NCBI RefSeq assembly: GCF_009727055.1
Contig: NC_052357.1
Location: 7,372,255 to 7,436,254, forward strand
Reading direction: 5' to 3'
From: Benincasa hispida
Taxonomy: Eukaryota > Streptophyta > Magnoliopsida > Cucurbitales > Cucurbitaceae
DNA length: 64,000 nucleotides
In this document: positions 36,031 to 46,548 of the stretch, one piece after another
How positions within the stretch are numbered: position 1 is the stretch's first letter
Layout: every line of letters starts with the position of its first letter
Notes under the pieces: generated by a model
Seen by the model: the letters and a program-made list of their open reading frames with translations, nothing else
Databases searched by the model: none
What the model was told of the DNA's origin: nothing
Made by a program: the position numbers and the translations under genes

Positions 36031-36940
36031 TAATATGTCCATGTGTTTTTATAAATAAATCGTAGTCAGAATTTGTTATTGTTACTGTATATGTTGATGT
36101 CTTGAATATAATTGGAACTCCTGAAGAGCTTTCAAAGACAATAGAATATCTTAAGAAAGAATTTGAGATGAAAGATCTTGGAAAAATAAAATTTTGTCTT
36201 GGTTTGCAAATTGAGTATTTAACAGATGAGATATTTATTCATTAGTCAACTTATACAGAAAAAATTTTGAAAATATTTTATATGGACAAAACACATCTAG
36301 TGAACATTCCAATGGAAGTTCGTTCATTAGATTCTTGGTCCTTAAGTACCATATCTTAGTGCAATTTGTGTTATGTATCTTGCTAATAATACAAGACCAA
36401 ATATTACATTTTTAGTAAATTTATTAGCAAGATATAGTTTTTCTCCAACAAAAAGACATTTGAACGAAATTAAGCATATACTCTGTTATCTCCGAAGAAT
36501 GATTAATATGTGTTTGTTTTATTCAAATAAATCGAATTTTTAATTTGGTTGGTTATGCAGATTCTGGATATTTATCTGATCCACACAAAACTAGATCTCA
36601 AACAGGTTATCTATTCATATGTGGAAGAACTGCTATATCGTGGCGGTGAGTGAAGCATACCATAATGACTACTTCTTCAAATCATGCTGAAATTATTGCA
36701 ATTCACGAGCCTAATTGGTAATGTGTATGACTAAGATCAATGGCTCAACACATTCGTGAAACAAGTAGTTTATCTTCTAGTAAAATTCTTCTAATGATAT
36801 TATACGAAGATAACACAATATGCATATTTATAATATTCTCAATCTTTAAATTCTTTGAAAAACTAGAGCACACCATTGGAATGCGACGACTCAGGGATCT
36901 CAATGTTTTCATGAGGGGGAGTAAATATAACTTTTAAGAA
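36031..36940 (+). pseudogene. Copia RT end and RNase H (third element)
   Basis: ICPCVFINK opens the resumed frame. The catalytic box at 36090-36101 reads Y-V-D-V instead of Y-V-D-D. KKEFEMKDLGKIKFCLGLQI follows, then decayed connection and RNase H text (GYADSGYLSDPHKTRSQTGY; SSNHAEIIAIHEPNW). LYEDNTICI is joined directly to FKFFEKLEHTIGMRRLRDLN, showing a deletion of the RNase H end. The stop is at 36936. Purine-rich stretches at 36914-36922 and 37051-37059 precede the 3' LTR. Confidence 0.8.
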
Positions 36941-37059
36941 TATTAGATTATATGAAATGTGTATTATTTTCCTTCACTAGGATTCTTTTCCCAATGAGTT
37001 TTTTCCTAATAAGATTTTAACGAGACATATTTCATATATAATGAGTATCTAAGGGAGAA

Positions 37060-37283
37060 TATTATAAATATGTTAAATTAGATGTAATGTAGATGTCCAT
37101 TATTAGGGTCCATTGGTCATGTATCACTTATCCATTACCCATGTATTGTCTATGTCTCTCAAGATTACACACCATTAGTGTCATCTAATTCAGCTTCTAT
37201 TTGTCAAATTCAAAAAGATTGGAGAGAAGAAATTCATCATTTGTTATTTATTTATTTATTTTATATATATTATATTTATTGTC
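37060..37283 (+). repeat. 3' LTR of third copia element, truncated
   Basis: TATTATAAATATGTTAAATT matches the start of the 5' LTR at 30436, as do TGTAATGTAGATGTCCATTA and the run TTTGTTATTTATTTATT. Similarity fades near 37283, short of the 5' LTR end. The polypurine tract AAGGGAGAA is at 37051-37059. The host gene RPA49 begins about 500 bp further on. Confidence 0.75.
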
Positions 37284-37776
37284 AAATTTGTAATTAACTC
37301 AAAATAAGAAAAAAGAAAAAAAAACCCTTAAACCCTTCGTTCCTAGCTTCTCCCGTTCTTTCCACACCCCCGCTCATTTTCTCTTTCTACCTCTCCCTCT
37401 CCCTCTCCCATATTTTCCGCCGCCGCCGCTGCCCTCCGGCCACCGGTACGCCTCTCAGGCCGCCACGCCAGTTAGGAATCGCCGTAGATGTATGCCCGGA
37501 TCAAATGTTTTTTTTTTGTTAATTTTTATTTTTTCGATTCAGGATTCAACTAGTAAATTTGGAACGATACTTATGGTTTCTTCTTCATTTGCCCTTGCTT
37601 CTTCATTCAGCGTGTCTTGCTTTAACCGCCGCTGCCCGCTGCCACTCCCAGTACCGACGGAGAATCAATCGGCGCCCTCATCCATTGCTGCCGTACTGTA
37701 ATTCCTAAAGCCGCTTCCTCCCGGTTCTTGTTCGACCGGGTAATATTTCCAAATTTAGAGCTCGGTAACGGAATCA
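37284..37776 (+). promoter_or_regulatory. RPA49 upstream region and 5' UTR
   Basis: AAAACCCTTAAACCCTT (about 37322) resembles the telo-box/AAACCC motif common in plant ribosome-biogenesis promoters. A CT-rich run (CTCTCCCTCTCCCTCTCCC, 37389-37409) and a CCGCCGCCGCC segment follow, typical of plant 5' UTRs. No clear TATA box in the unique part; TATA-rich text lies in the truncated LTR just upstream. A 5' UTR intron is possible but not shown. Confidence 0.5.
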
Positions 37777-40460
37777 ATGGCGGAAGACACGAAATCTCTG
37801 GAACTAGAAGAAAACCATTACGCAGAACGAGACACAAACTCAGAGTCTCCAGCGAAGAAGAAGAAGAAGAGTGAAAAGAAGAAGAAACGAGTTCCATCAG
37901 TGAATGCTAAAATCCAAGTTCTCGGCAACCATCCCCAGAAAACTCCGCCGATAGTTGGTTATTTCCCGTCTGGGTTTGATCCTCACAAGGATGCCGACGA
38001 GGAACAGAACTCCGTTAGAGCTAGGGTTTATAAGCACAAGAACAAACCAAATAGGATGCAGCTGGTTGTGAGTCCAACAGGGTCGAATGTGGATTTTGTT
38101 GGTACCAATTATTTGGGCGAGGCTACAGCTGGGAAACAGCATTGTACCTATGCTCTCGGTGTTCTCGATAAGGCCACCCAAAGCTTAAAGATAGTGCCTA
38201 TTGCATCAAATATGGTACTTTATTCTTGATAATGAATGTAGAGAATTAAGAATTGTGAAAAATTGAATTCTACTGGATGCTTGTTTGTTTTGGTATACTC
38301 ACTGAAGTTACAAACGCCTCTTCTTCTTCTTCTTCATCATTTATTTATCAGTTATCAAATTTTTAGTATGTTTTCTTTTGAATGAATTTGGCTCCTATAT
38401 CTGCTGTGCTTCACTTTTCTCTGGAAAGACCATTAACACGGATTGTGAGCTCTTTTCATCAAGCTAGGAGATTACAATCACTCAAGTTTTTGGCTGATTA
38501 TTTTGGTGCTATTGTGAACTTTGTTGTATATATTTTTTTCTTTTTCATTTTGCTTCAAACTCACTGCCGAAATTTCTAGAATTAGGCTTACCTTTGTGAT
38601 GCATTTTATCTACTTTACAAAATGTTAATGTTGTAACTAATAATCATAATTGTGTTGCTAAATTTGATATTTGCGCCTGCAGATATTTAGATTAGACCCA
38701 AAAGTCAGAGGTTCAGACGTTTCTGAAAACGAATCCCCAAGTGTGGCAAATGAAGAGCTTTCTGTGCAGGAGAAAGCTGATAGAATGAGAGAGCTCACTG
38801 TACTCTACGGAACAAAGAAGTCAAAAAAGCAGGTAGAAACTGAATCCTGGAATTGCTTTCTTTAGTAATTTAGCAGCCAACTTTCACTTGGGTATGTTTG
38901 GAACAAATTTTTAAGTACTTAAAAATTGACTTATATATTAAACAAATGTTGGACTTAACCTTATCAGCAGGTGAGCAGAGTTAAGGTGGCATGTTATAAT
39001 GATAAAGGATTAAATCTTTTTTATTTACCTGTTTTGTTGCCTTTAATCTGTTTTGGATGGGATCGGTTCCACTTTTCCAATATCATAATCTTTACCCATT
39101 ACTTGAAAAAGAATTCCTTTGACATTTGAGATGTTTGACCATGACCATTAACATTAAGTAAAAGGAACTTGTTTTGAATGACGAAGTCACTTCCAAATGG
39201 CAGTTTCAGGAAATAGCAACTAATTGTTTGATATTTGTTAATTTTGTTGCAGGCACAGAAGCTGCATGCTTTGAAGCAAGAGGATGATCCTGATACCAAG
39301 AAGGATCTAGATGTGAGAATGAAAAATGTAGTGGTAAACATAGAGGCCTTGGAAGGTACGCAGGCAGAAATTGCTCGTAACATACCAACGTATAATGCTT
39401 CTGCAACTACTCCACAAGAAGCTTACCCACTCGACAAGATTATCCTCAAGGGAGAATGGAATTTTCTAGAAGATCTATACTTCCGTTTGCAAGAAACAGC
39501 TGAAATAAGTGCTAATTATCCATACTTTGTCCGGCACAGAATTTATAAATTGCAAGACATTCAGGTATGGTGTCAGGAAGGTTCTACTTGTTATTACCTT
39601 TATGAATATTCTGAGATAAAACAATCTTCCTTTCTGATACATATTCATGAATCATGGGGATGGTTGATATTGTTTATCCAGTATGATGCCTTGTGTCAAT
39701 TGATTCTTAGATTAGGCTATCTTGTCGATCACTGTTGTTTTCAATCTGTAACGACTGCGTGCTTTCTGAAACTACTTGGCCTTGTTTGTGTACAGAGTTT
39801 GATTCTTTGCCTTTATTTTTTATAGAAAAGGAGCTCGTTTTTAAGTCTTAACAAGCATTTGTTATTTACCACCTGATGCTTGTTCTTTAAGTTGAATGGA
39901 GTCTTTCAGTGGCTGTACTTTTTCATTTTTTAAACAAGCATTATTATTTTGTAGAAAAGGAGCTTGCTCTTTACCAAACAAGCACTGTTCATTCAGGGTC
40001 TTCTAGTTTTCGTTCATTTATATTGAATCCTTTTTCATGTAAATCATCATAGGACGAGGAAGAGAAGAAGAAGCTCTGCTGCATATTTTCATATATCACT
40101 CATCTAATTAAGTATAAGGATCAGCATTCGATGGGTGATGTTTCTTCTGCCAAGGGCCATAAAATTCCTAGCATGCTACGCCAAAAGTTCTCATCTATGT
40201 TTCCGACTTCTGAGTCGAGAAGAATTTCAACAGAGAAAATTAATCTTCTCATTAGCCACGTTTTGGTGCTTACGCTATTTGTTGATGAATTCAGCAGCGA
40301 TCCAGCAGACATAGCAAAGGATCTGAGAACTAGTCCTTACGATCTAAGACTCCATTTTGATAACTTGGGTTGCAAGTTTATACGCAAGAACAATTTGTCA
40401 TTGGTTACACTTCCTATTCCCCTTCAATTTCCAGACTTGAGGCAAAAGAGACGAAGATAG
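37777..40460 (+). CDS. RPA49: DNA-directed RNA polymerase I subunit RPA49
   Basis: Four exons: 37777-38214, 38683-38832, 39253-39564 and 40053-40460, all GT/AG and all phase 0, giving 435 residues. The product is the RPA49 (PAF53-like) subunit, which with the RPA34.5-type partner forms the TFIIF-like heterodimer of RNA polymerase I and supports rRNA transcription initiation and elongation in the nucleolus. Residues 27-38 are a lysine-rich nuclear-signal stretch. The N-terminal dimerisation part has PPIVGYFPSGFDP and GKQHCTYALGVLDKATQSLK; SNM joins IFRLDPKVRG across intron 1. The C-terminal half (EAYPLDKIILKGEWNFLEDL, then CKFIRKNNLSLVTLPIPLQF) is the tandem winged-helix region. No stops or shifts; it looks functional. 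Length fits plant relatives (around 440). Confidence 0.92.
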
Positions 40461-41320
40461 GTAATTTGAAGAAGCTGGATTCTTGTAGGCAGCAAAGTTG
40501 GAGCAATTTTGTGGAGTAAAACGGGTAAATGGTCATTTTTATAATCCAGATGTTATTTCTTTCATATTGCAAATACCAACTTGTTTCTATGAAGTGGCTC
40601 TGCAAAGAATGGTGTTTAATTATATTTGGAAGGTGGGACCTTGAATGTCGAAGCTTATTTGGAAACGAGCCAAATGACTGTTTTCTTTTTTTCTCTTTCC
40701 TTTTAAGTTTCCTTTTGAGTTCACCCATACGAATCATCAGATTGTAGTTTGTGTTTTATCTTCTAAGCTACACTTAGATGAACGTCAAATTATTGAGATT
40801 AACTTCTGTAGATTTCTTTATTATTATTATTATTATTATTATTCATTTATTCTAATAATTAATTTGTAGATGTTGAACAATCCGACATTGGCAAACTGAT
40901 TATAACTTAAGTTGTTATAGACAATTATAATGTGATTATGTAATGATACTGAGCATAACAATAAATTTCAAACTCAATAAGTGAACGAGAAAATAATTAA
41001 TAAAGGTTCAAAATCTTGTTTGAATTCAGTAGATGGTTGAGATACATTCATAAAACGCCCGTGTTGGGAGGATATAACGACTAATTTGAGCAATAACAAT
41101 TTTGAACTACTCAAGTCAAATGTTTGATTTTTGATTCTTCTCTTAAGAACCATAAATATATGGGATAGAGAGGAGGGTGAAGGTTTGGATGCCTAACATT
41201 TGAAATGGTTTAGGAATGTCCGTCTGCAAATTTCTAAACATTGAAAAGAGAGAATGCTCTCTCCTCTCCTCTGCCCTCTTACCCCTTTCCATCCTCAACT
41301 GTTAGCCTTGCCCTTCCACC
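40461..41320 (+). other. RPA49 3' UTR and intergenic spacer
   Basis: No gene seen. A (TTA)n microsatellite lies at 40817-40843. The last 80 bases are CT-rich and probably the 5' UTR of the LINE starting at 41321. Confidence 0.6.
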
Positions 41321-41890
41321 ATGGCCGCCGCCTCCTCCTCCTCCTTCCACAAACCATCTTTACGATCAATCCTTGTTGATCGGAAAATTTTCTCCATCAA
41401 TCTTGATGAGAAACCCAGGGGAACACTGTTCGAATCACTGAGTAGAGTAAGACGACTACATTTTTGCTTTGCTTTTCTTCGACGGCCTTAAAATGGCTTG
41501 CCTATGCTTTTGCCGTCTTATGCAAGGATCCTTGCAATAAATTCTTTTTCCAGATATTGATTGATGAGAACTCTACTATTTGGCTGGAGAAGCATAGCAA
41601 TAAGAACGGTTACTTCGTGGAAATCTCTCACGTCCATCACTCCAGTCGACGAACAAAGCTTTATATACCTTCGGAGGACACAAACATGGCTGGTTCTCCT
41701 TCTTTCCGCTATTACCTGATTTCCCCGGTGAGCCCTTACCAACCAACCACAAGCAATGATTCAAGACCACAAAGACCGTCCCCTTATGGAAAAACTCTCC
41801 CACCAGAAGCCCTCGACCATCCCCCCTTACTCCCTCGGCACGATTGGGGTTCAATGGTTATCGTGTAACAATTTCAACTACATAACTCCT
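41321..41890 (+). pseudogene. LINE ORF1, first part
   Basis: ATG at 41321 in a strong context (CCACCATGGCC) opens MAAASSSSFHKPSLRSILVD and RKIFSINLDEKPRGTLFESL. Reading through directly hits a stop, but GT at 41447 and AG at 41552-41553 would join ESLSR to ILIDENSTIWLEKHSNKNGY in phase 0, so an intron or an intron-like insertion is possible. The frame then runs through HVHHSSRRTKLYIPSEDTNM to a stop at 41866. QFQLHNS continues to the MULE insertion point. Plant LINE ORF1 proteins (DUF4283/zinc-knuckle type) bind element RNA. Matches resume at 49531 as DSWTEIREAIQ. Confidence 0.65.
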
Positions 41891-41995
41891 GGAAAATTTG
41901 TACAGATGACCCAAAAATTGAGCCCAAAATGTCAAATGACCCATTTTTAAAAATTAATGTCAATTGCATCATCGCCATGCCAAATTACGTAAATT
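41891..41995 (+). repeat. MULE left terminal inverted repeat
   Basis: Begins GGAAAATTTGTACAGATGAC and runs through CAAAATGTCAAATGACCC to AATTACGTAAATT. It pairs with 49414-49530 but lacks about 13 bases present there. Confidence 0.9.
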
Positions 41996-42171
41996 GCCCT
42001 TACTTCGTCTTCTTACCTTTTTATTGAGAATCCATAAAAACTAAACTATTGTTCATTCAAATTTTCCAAGGCTAACGGCTTTGTATCGCTCATAAACAAA
42101 AAAACTATTTCTGGCTTGCAAACGATTCTATTGCCGCCAACAAATCGAATCTTATCGGTAAATCTTTCAAT

Positions 42172-42420
42172 ATGGTTTTTTTTTCCCCGATGTGTTCTGT
42201 GGTTGAAGACGAGTAGAAAGAGTTTGTGAGTAAGATAAGTGAGAGTGAAATCGGTAGAGCGACACCGGAGAGAGTGAATGTGAGCGAGATAAGTGAACCT
42301 ATGGTTTTTTTTGTTTGTTTTTTTGGTTTTCGATGTGTTATATGGTTGAAGACGAGTAAAAAGAGAGAATGTGATGGAGATAAGGGAGAGTGACATTGGA
42401 GAGAATGATGCCAGCGAGAG
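42172..42420 (+). repeat. Duplicated segment in MULE subterminal region
   Basis: Two diverged copies, 42172-42300 and 42301-42420, share ATGGTTTTTTT, CGATGTGTT, GGTTGAAGACGAGTA and GAGAGTGA. A further series of GCCAGCGAGAG-type units follows to about 42455. It may be the transcribed leader of the ULP1-like gene; the long minus-strand ORF 42046-42438 here is likely chance. Confidence 0.65.
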
Positions 42421-42548
42421 TGATTCTAGCGAGAGCAATGCCAGCGAGAGCGAATCTAGAGGGATTTAAACATAATGTTGTTTTACATTTTCTTTTTCTG
42501 AAGGAGTTTACTGATTGATTTTTTTAATAAATGCAAGAGTGATTTAAG

Positions 42549-45500
42549 ATGACTACACGTTTCAGAATAGCCGAAGCCGATCGATTTCCCGGTCAAGTAA
42601 CCAGCTTGGCCCACATTGCTAATGCAAACAAGATTGTCAAAGAGAAGCTCACGCCAACGTAGTTGGCCATATTCAAGAGAACAATTTTTGGGTGATTTGT
42701 TGACGTTGATATGGTGTTCAACAACCCAATTGTCCATCACATGTTGCTTAGAGAAGTGAAGAGGACAAAATCAGACTCAATGTCATTCTCTGTTTGTGGG
42801 AAGGTTGTCACCCTTTCGAAGGATGACTTTTTGGTGATGATTGGTTTGTGGCAATCCCCATCACGAGTTGATCGGAACCAACAGTCCTTATATGAACTTG
42901 CTATCAAGTATTTTGGTAATTGAGTGACGAAAGACACTTTATACCTCCGTGAACTTGAAGAAAAATACAAGGACTTAGAGTTTGAAAATGATGATGATGC
43001 TGTGAAGATCAGCCTAGTTTACTATACTGAGGTCACAATGATGGGGAAAAACAAATAGAAAAATGCAGTCGACCTCAAACGTTTCAAGGACGTTCAAAAC
43101 TTGGAGTACTACAATAGTCTTGATTGGGGTACCATTATTTGGGAGAGGACATTGGATGCCTTAAAGACTGCCTTGAATGATAAGAGCAGTCTATACAAGA
43201 CGAGGGTCAAAGCAAATAAAAACTACGTTGTGAAGTACTCCTTACGTGGATTTCCACCGGCGTTCTAGGTAAATTTGATTAACATAATAATCGTGTTGTT
43301 TGATTTAACATTACTATTGTTCTTAATATATTTTAAAATTTATTTAGGTATGGACGTACGAGATCCTAGCTTCATCAATAGCTGGGAACATTGCAGAGCG
43401 AAGGAGCAAGGTGGCTTTGCCCCGCATATTATGATGGTCATGTTCCCACTCAGTGTCCTTCAAAGTACTCGAGAGAGAGATATTCGAGTCTAACAATGTA
43501 CGTTTACTCTATGCATAATATGTTTATCTGGTTGGTAAATTGACACTAACCCGTTTACTGGGTTGTTAATGCAGATAAAGATTAAAGAGGGCACTGTGAT
43601 GTCAAATGCTGAAAGGGAGTTTCGGGATACCCCAGTGGAACGACGACCTATATTTGAGCTAGGTGCAGATGATGATAGTTCTGAAAGTGGCAATAGGTCG
43701 ACAAGTGAGGGGGGTAGTCCCGAAAGTGAAAGTGACGGTGATGACCATCTTGGAGATGACAATGATGAGGTTGTCAGGGTGGAGGGAGGGGATGAACCCG
43801 AGCATTCTGAGCACGAGGATGCTGAATATGGAAAGGTGGAAGGAGGGACATACATACGTAATGATGATATGTTCCATGATATGATGGGGGACGTACGCGA
43901 GAAGGATGAGTTGAACCATGTTGATGTCTTTCTTGCGGACTCCGGTATAGAGCGACCTGTGGATGAGGAGTGTCCTGAGTGTACTGCCCGTCGCAGGGAG
44001 GGAGCCAATGCAGACGAGTCTATTTATTCGTACCTGTGATCCATTGACAGCTCACTATCGAGGTTGGATGGCCGTATATCGGGTTTAGATAGTCGTATCT
44101 CCAGTATGGAGGAAAACATGATTGACATGAAAGGGCAATTGTCGGCCATCCTGTCATTGTTGCAGTCTATGTGCAAGGTTTGCGTCATTTTATGTCTTTA
44201 TGTGTTTAGCTTTTATGTGTTTGTGAACTCACCATTTTACTTTACTAATTGAAAGGTTCCACGGTGAATGAGGAGACGACCAAGTCACCCATCCCATCTC
44301 GAGATCCCGATACGACTGCGACTGCCTCTAACACTCTCATCTCCATCTTCCCTCTACAGCCCGATACCACCACTGCCACGACATCACCGATTGAATTCGA
44401 ACCTATACAGGCCGACGTCCCACAAACAGAGCCCGACATGTCTGCCTTACTTACCATGCCACATATAGAGGCTGACATGGCTGACATCTTAGAGGCAGAC
44501 ACTTCGGGATTGTTACGACCACAGAAGGAGTTCCACTGGTGAGTAATTTATTGATCAGTAATCTTTGTTTATATTTTTATATTTCTTGATGAGTAACGTT
44601 TTGTTATCTGTTTATGTAGGAATCTCGAAGAATTAGTCGTAAGAGAAAACCGATTGATAAATATACACCCCCATCCCAAGTAAAGAAGAAAAGTGTGGCT
44701 AAACATCCTCTCCCAGGTGTAGCTACGTCAATATCCAGATCGATCGTCACATATAACGTAGCACACGATGTTCCACACAATATCCTGACAAAAATGATGG
44801 GCTGGATCTCGGATGACAATACAGACAATGAGGTTCAAAAGAACTCCTTCAAACCACTCGACAAGAAATTCTTCAAGGAATTGATTACCCCGAATTCGTT
44901 GGTCGAGTACGATGTAAGTGTCTTAGTCTTTACGGATCTACATGTTGGCTATCTTGTACTTTTACTGACATATTATTTTTTCGTGCAGACCATAAATACT
45001 TTATTTTATTTTATGAAAGATAAATTTTATACCCGGCCCGACATGTGCATTGCATAAGTTCACCATCTTGCCAATTGGTGTAACGGTGAATTTTGATATT
45101 TCGTTTCTTAACTTCTCATTTCGTTAAGTTTCCTGATCTTTACTTCTTTACTCAACTTCTCATTTTATTTGATAGAGTCACCTCAATGCTCGTGGTGGGG
45201 TATTTAAATGAATAAAGAATAAGTCACTTCTGGAGGTCGCCCTAGCTTGGGAAGATGAAGACACGTATAAAGACTACGTCACCGGTAAATTCGATGTCAA
45301 ATGGGCAGGATTGGTTTTGTTACACGGCGATGAATATCAATACACTGGGATGCGTTCCTTGCAATGGGACATTTAAACAAGAGGCCAACAATTCGTGTTT
45401 GATTCAACTTCCGCATTACACGACCAAGACAAAGCTGATAATTGGCTAGAGTCATTACCGGTCACAGTTACCATCACTACTTCCACTATCGTGTGACGTG

Positions 45501-45730
45501 GATCGATCGAAGCCGACCTATCCACAGCCCGTTGGAAAATCTCGCGACCTAGAACGTCGACATACAATGCGGGTCGTTTGATTTTTGGCATCATTCGCAA
45601 TAAAAACTACTGGAAACACTTGGTGACTGGTACTGATCCATCCGTAATCACTCAGGAGAAGATGAGTGAATATATGATGCAATTACCGTGTCAGCTATGG
45701 GCAAACACTCCATATTTTTTATATGTATAG
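42549..45730 (+). pseudogene. DUF1985 / ULP1-like C48 peptidase gene carried by the MULE
   Basis: Starts MTTRFRIAEADRFPGQVTSL at 42549 with stops at 42660 and 42693. The DUF1985 region follows (FNNPIVHHMLLREVKRTKSD, SKDDFLVMIGLWQSP, YFGN). 43000-43490 is the rest of that domain (YYNSLDWGTIIWERTLDALK, SLRGFPPAF). Intron-like gaps separate an acidic segment (43563-44039; ELGADDDSSESGNR..) with coiled-coil text LDGRISGLDSRISSMEENMI, a Thr/Pro-rich linker (44249-44542), a basic signal RKRKPIDKYTPPSQVKKK (about 44645) and the C48 peptidase part (44820-45730; FVFDSTSALHDQDKADNWLE near 45390). The Asp in VFDS fits the catalytic Asp; the region of the catalytic His reads MGHLN. SUMO-protease activity is unlikely. 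Confidence 0.78.
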
Positions 45731-46019
45731 AACATTGTATTTTTTTATTGTATGTAAAATATTCATTTATTTTTTATGTATATAAAAACATTCATTGATA
45801 ATTGAACATATATTTTATTATAAAGTTCAAAGTTTAAAGTTCCAATATCAAAATTGTATCAGAACATGCATTTTTATGTATAAGGAGCTACTGCTCTTTT
45901 AATGTATAATTGAACATCTATTTTTTATGTAAGTTCAAATTTAAAGTTCAATATCAAGAAATTTTATCATAATATACATAATTGAGCTTATATAACATTA
46001 TATGGTTCAAGGTTCAAAG

Positions 46020-46530
46020 TTCAAAGATAAGAAGCGAGATTCATGGAAAGCGAGATCGTGAAGAGAGAGCTGAAGATGTTCATGAGAGAGAGAGCGAGAT
46101 TGAGAGAGAGATTTGTTATCCATTTTGTTACAAGTATGAAGATTGAGACAATATGAAGTCATTGTTTTGTTTACACGTATGAAGATTGAGAGAGGTATTT
46201 GTTATCCACTTTTGTTACAAGTTATGAAGATTGATAGAGTATGAAGTTATTGTTTTTGTTTTTCAGTATGAAAGTGAGAGAGTATGAAGTTATCATTTTT
46301 ATTACAAGTATGAAGACTGAGAGAGTATGATGATAGAGAGAGTATGAAGATTGAGGAAAGTATGAATATTGCTATTATATAAAATACTTCCAGCTTGTTA
46401 TTGTTTTTGTTTACAAGATGAAAGTATGAAGTATGAAGTGTTACAAGTAGTGAAGTATGAAAAACAATGAAGTATGTTACAAGTATGAAAAAGTATGAAA
46501 TATGTTACAAAGTATGATGTATGAAAAAAT
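46020..46530 (+). repeat. Degenerate minisatellite between the two MULE genes
   Basis: Irregular repeats of TATGAAGATTGAGAGAG and TGTTACAAGTATGAA-type units, preceded by GAGCGAGATT repeats. It lies in the gap where the two convergent genes end. Confidence 0.75.
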
Positions 46531-46548
46531 GATCAATGGTATTTATAA

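Noticed and set aside
30436..37283. Endogenous pararetrovirus
   Set aside because: Domain order protease-integrase-RT-RNase H and paired LTRs identify copia; no movement or coat protein text was seen.
38382..38579. 65-residue ORF within RPA49
   Set aside because: Entirely inside intron 1, bounded by clear splice sites that keep the RPA49 frame.
42046..42438. 130-residue minus-strand ORF near the MULE left end
   Set aside because: Overlaps duplicated subterminal sequence; its Ser/Leu-rich text is the complement of GAGAG-type repeats.
43490..44008. 172-residue minus-strand ORF, serine-rich
   Set aside because: Antisense shadow of the acidic linker of the ULP1-like gene, which has the better context on the plus strand.
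46020..46530. CRISPR-like or satellite array
   Set aside because: Units are irregular in length and overlap, with no spacers; it is a degenerate minisatellite limited to the MULE.
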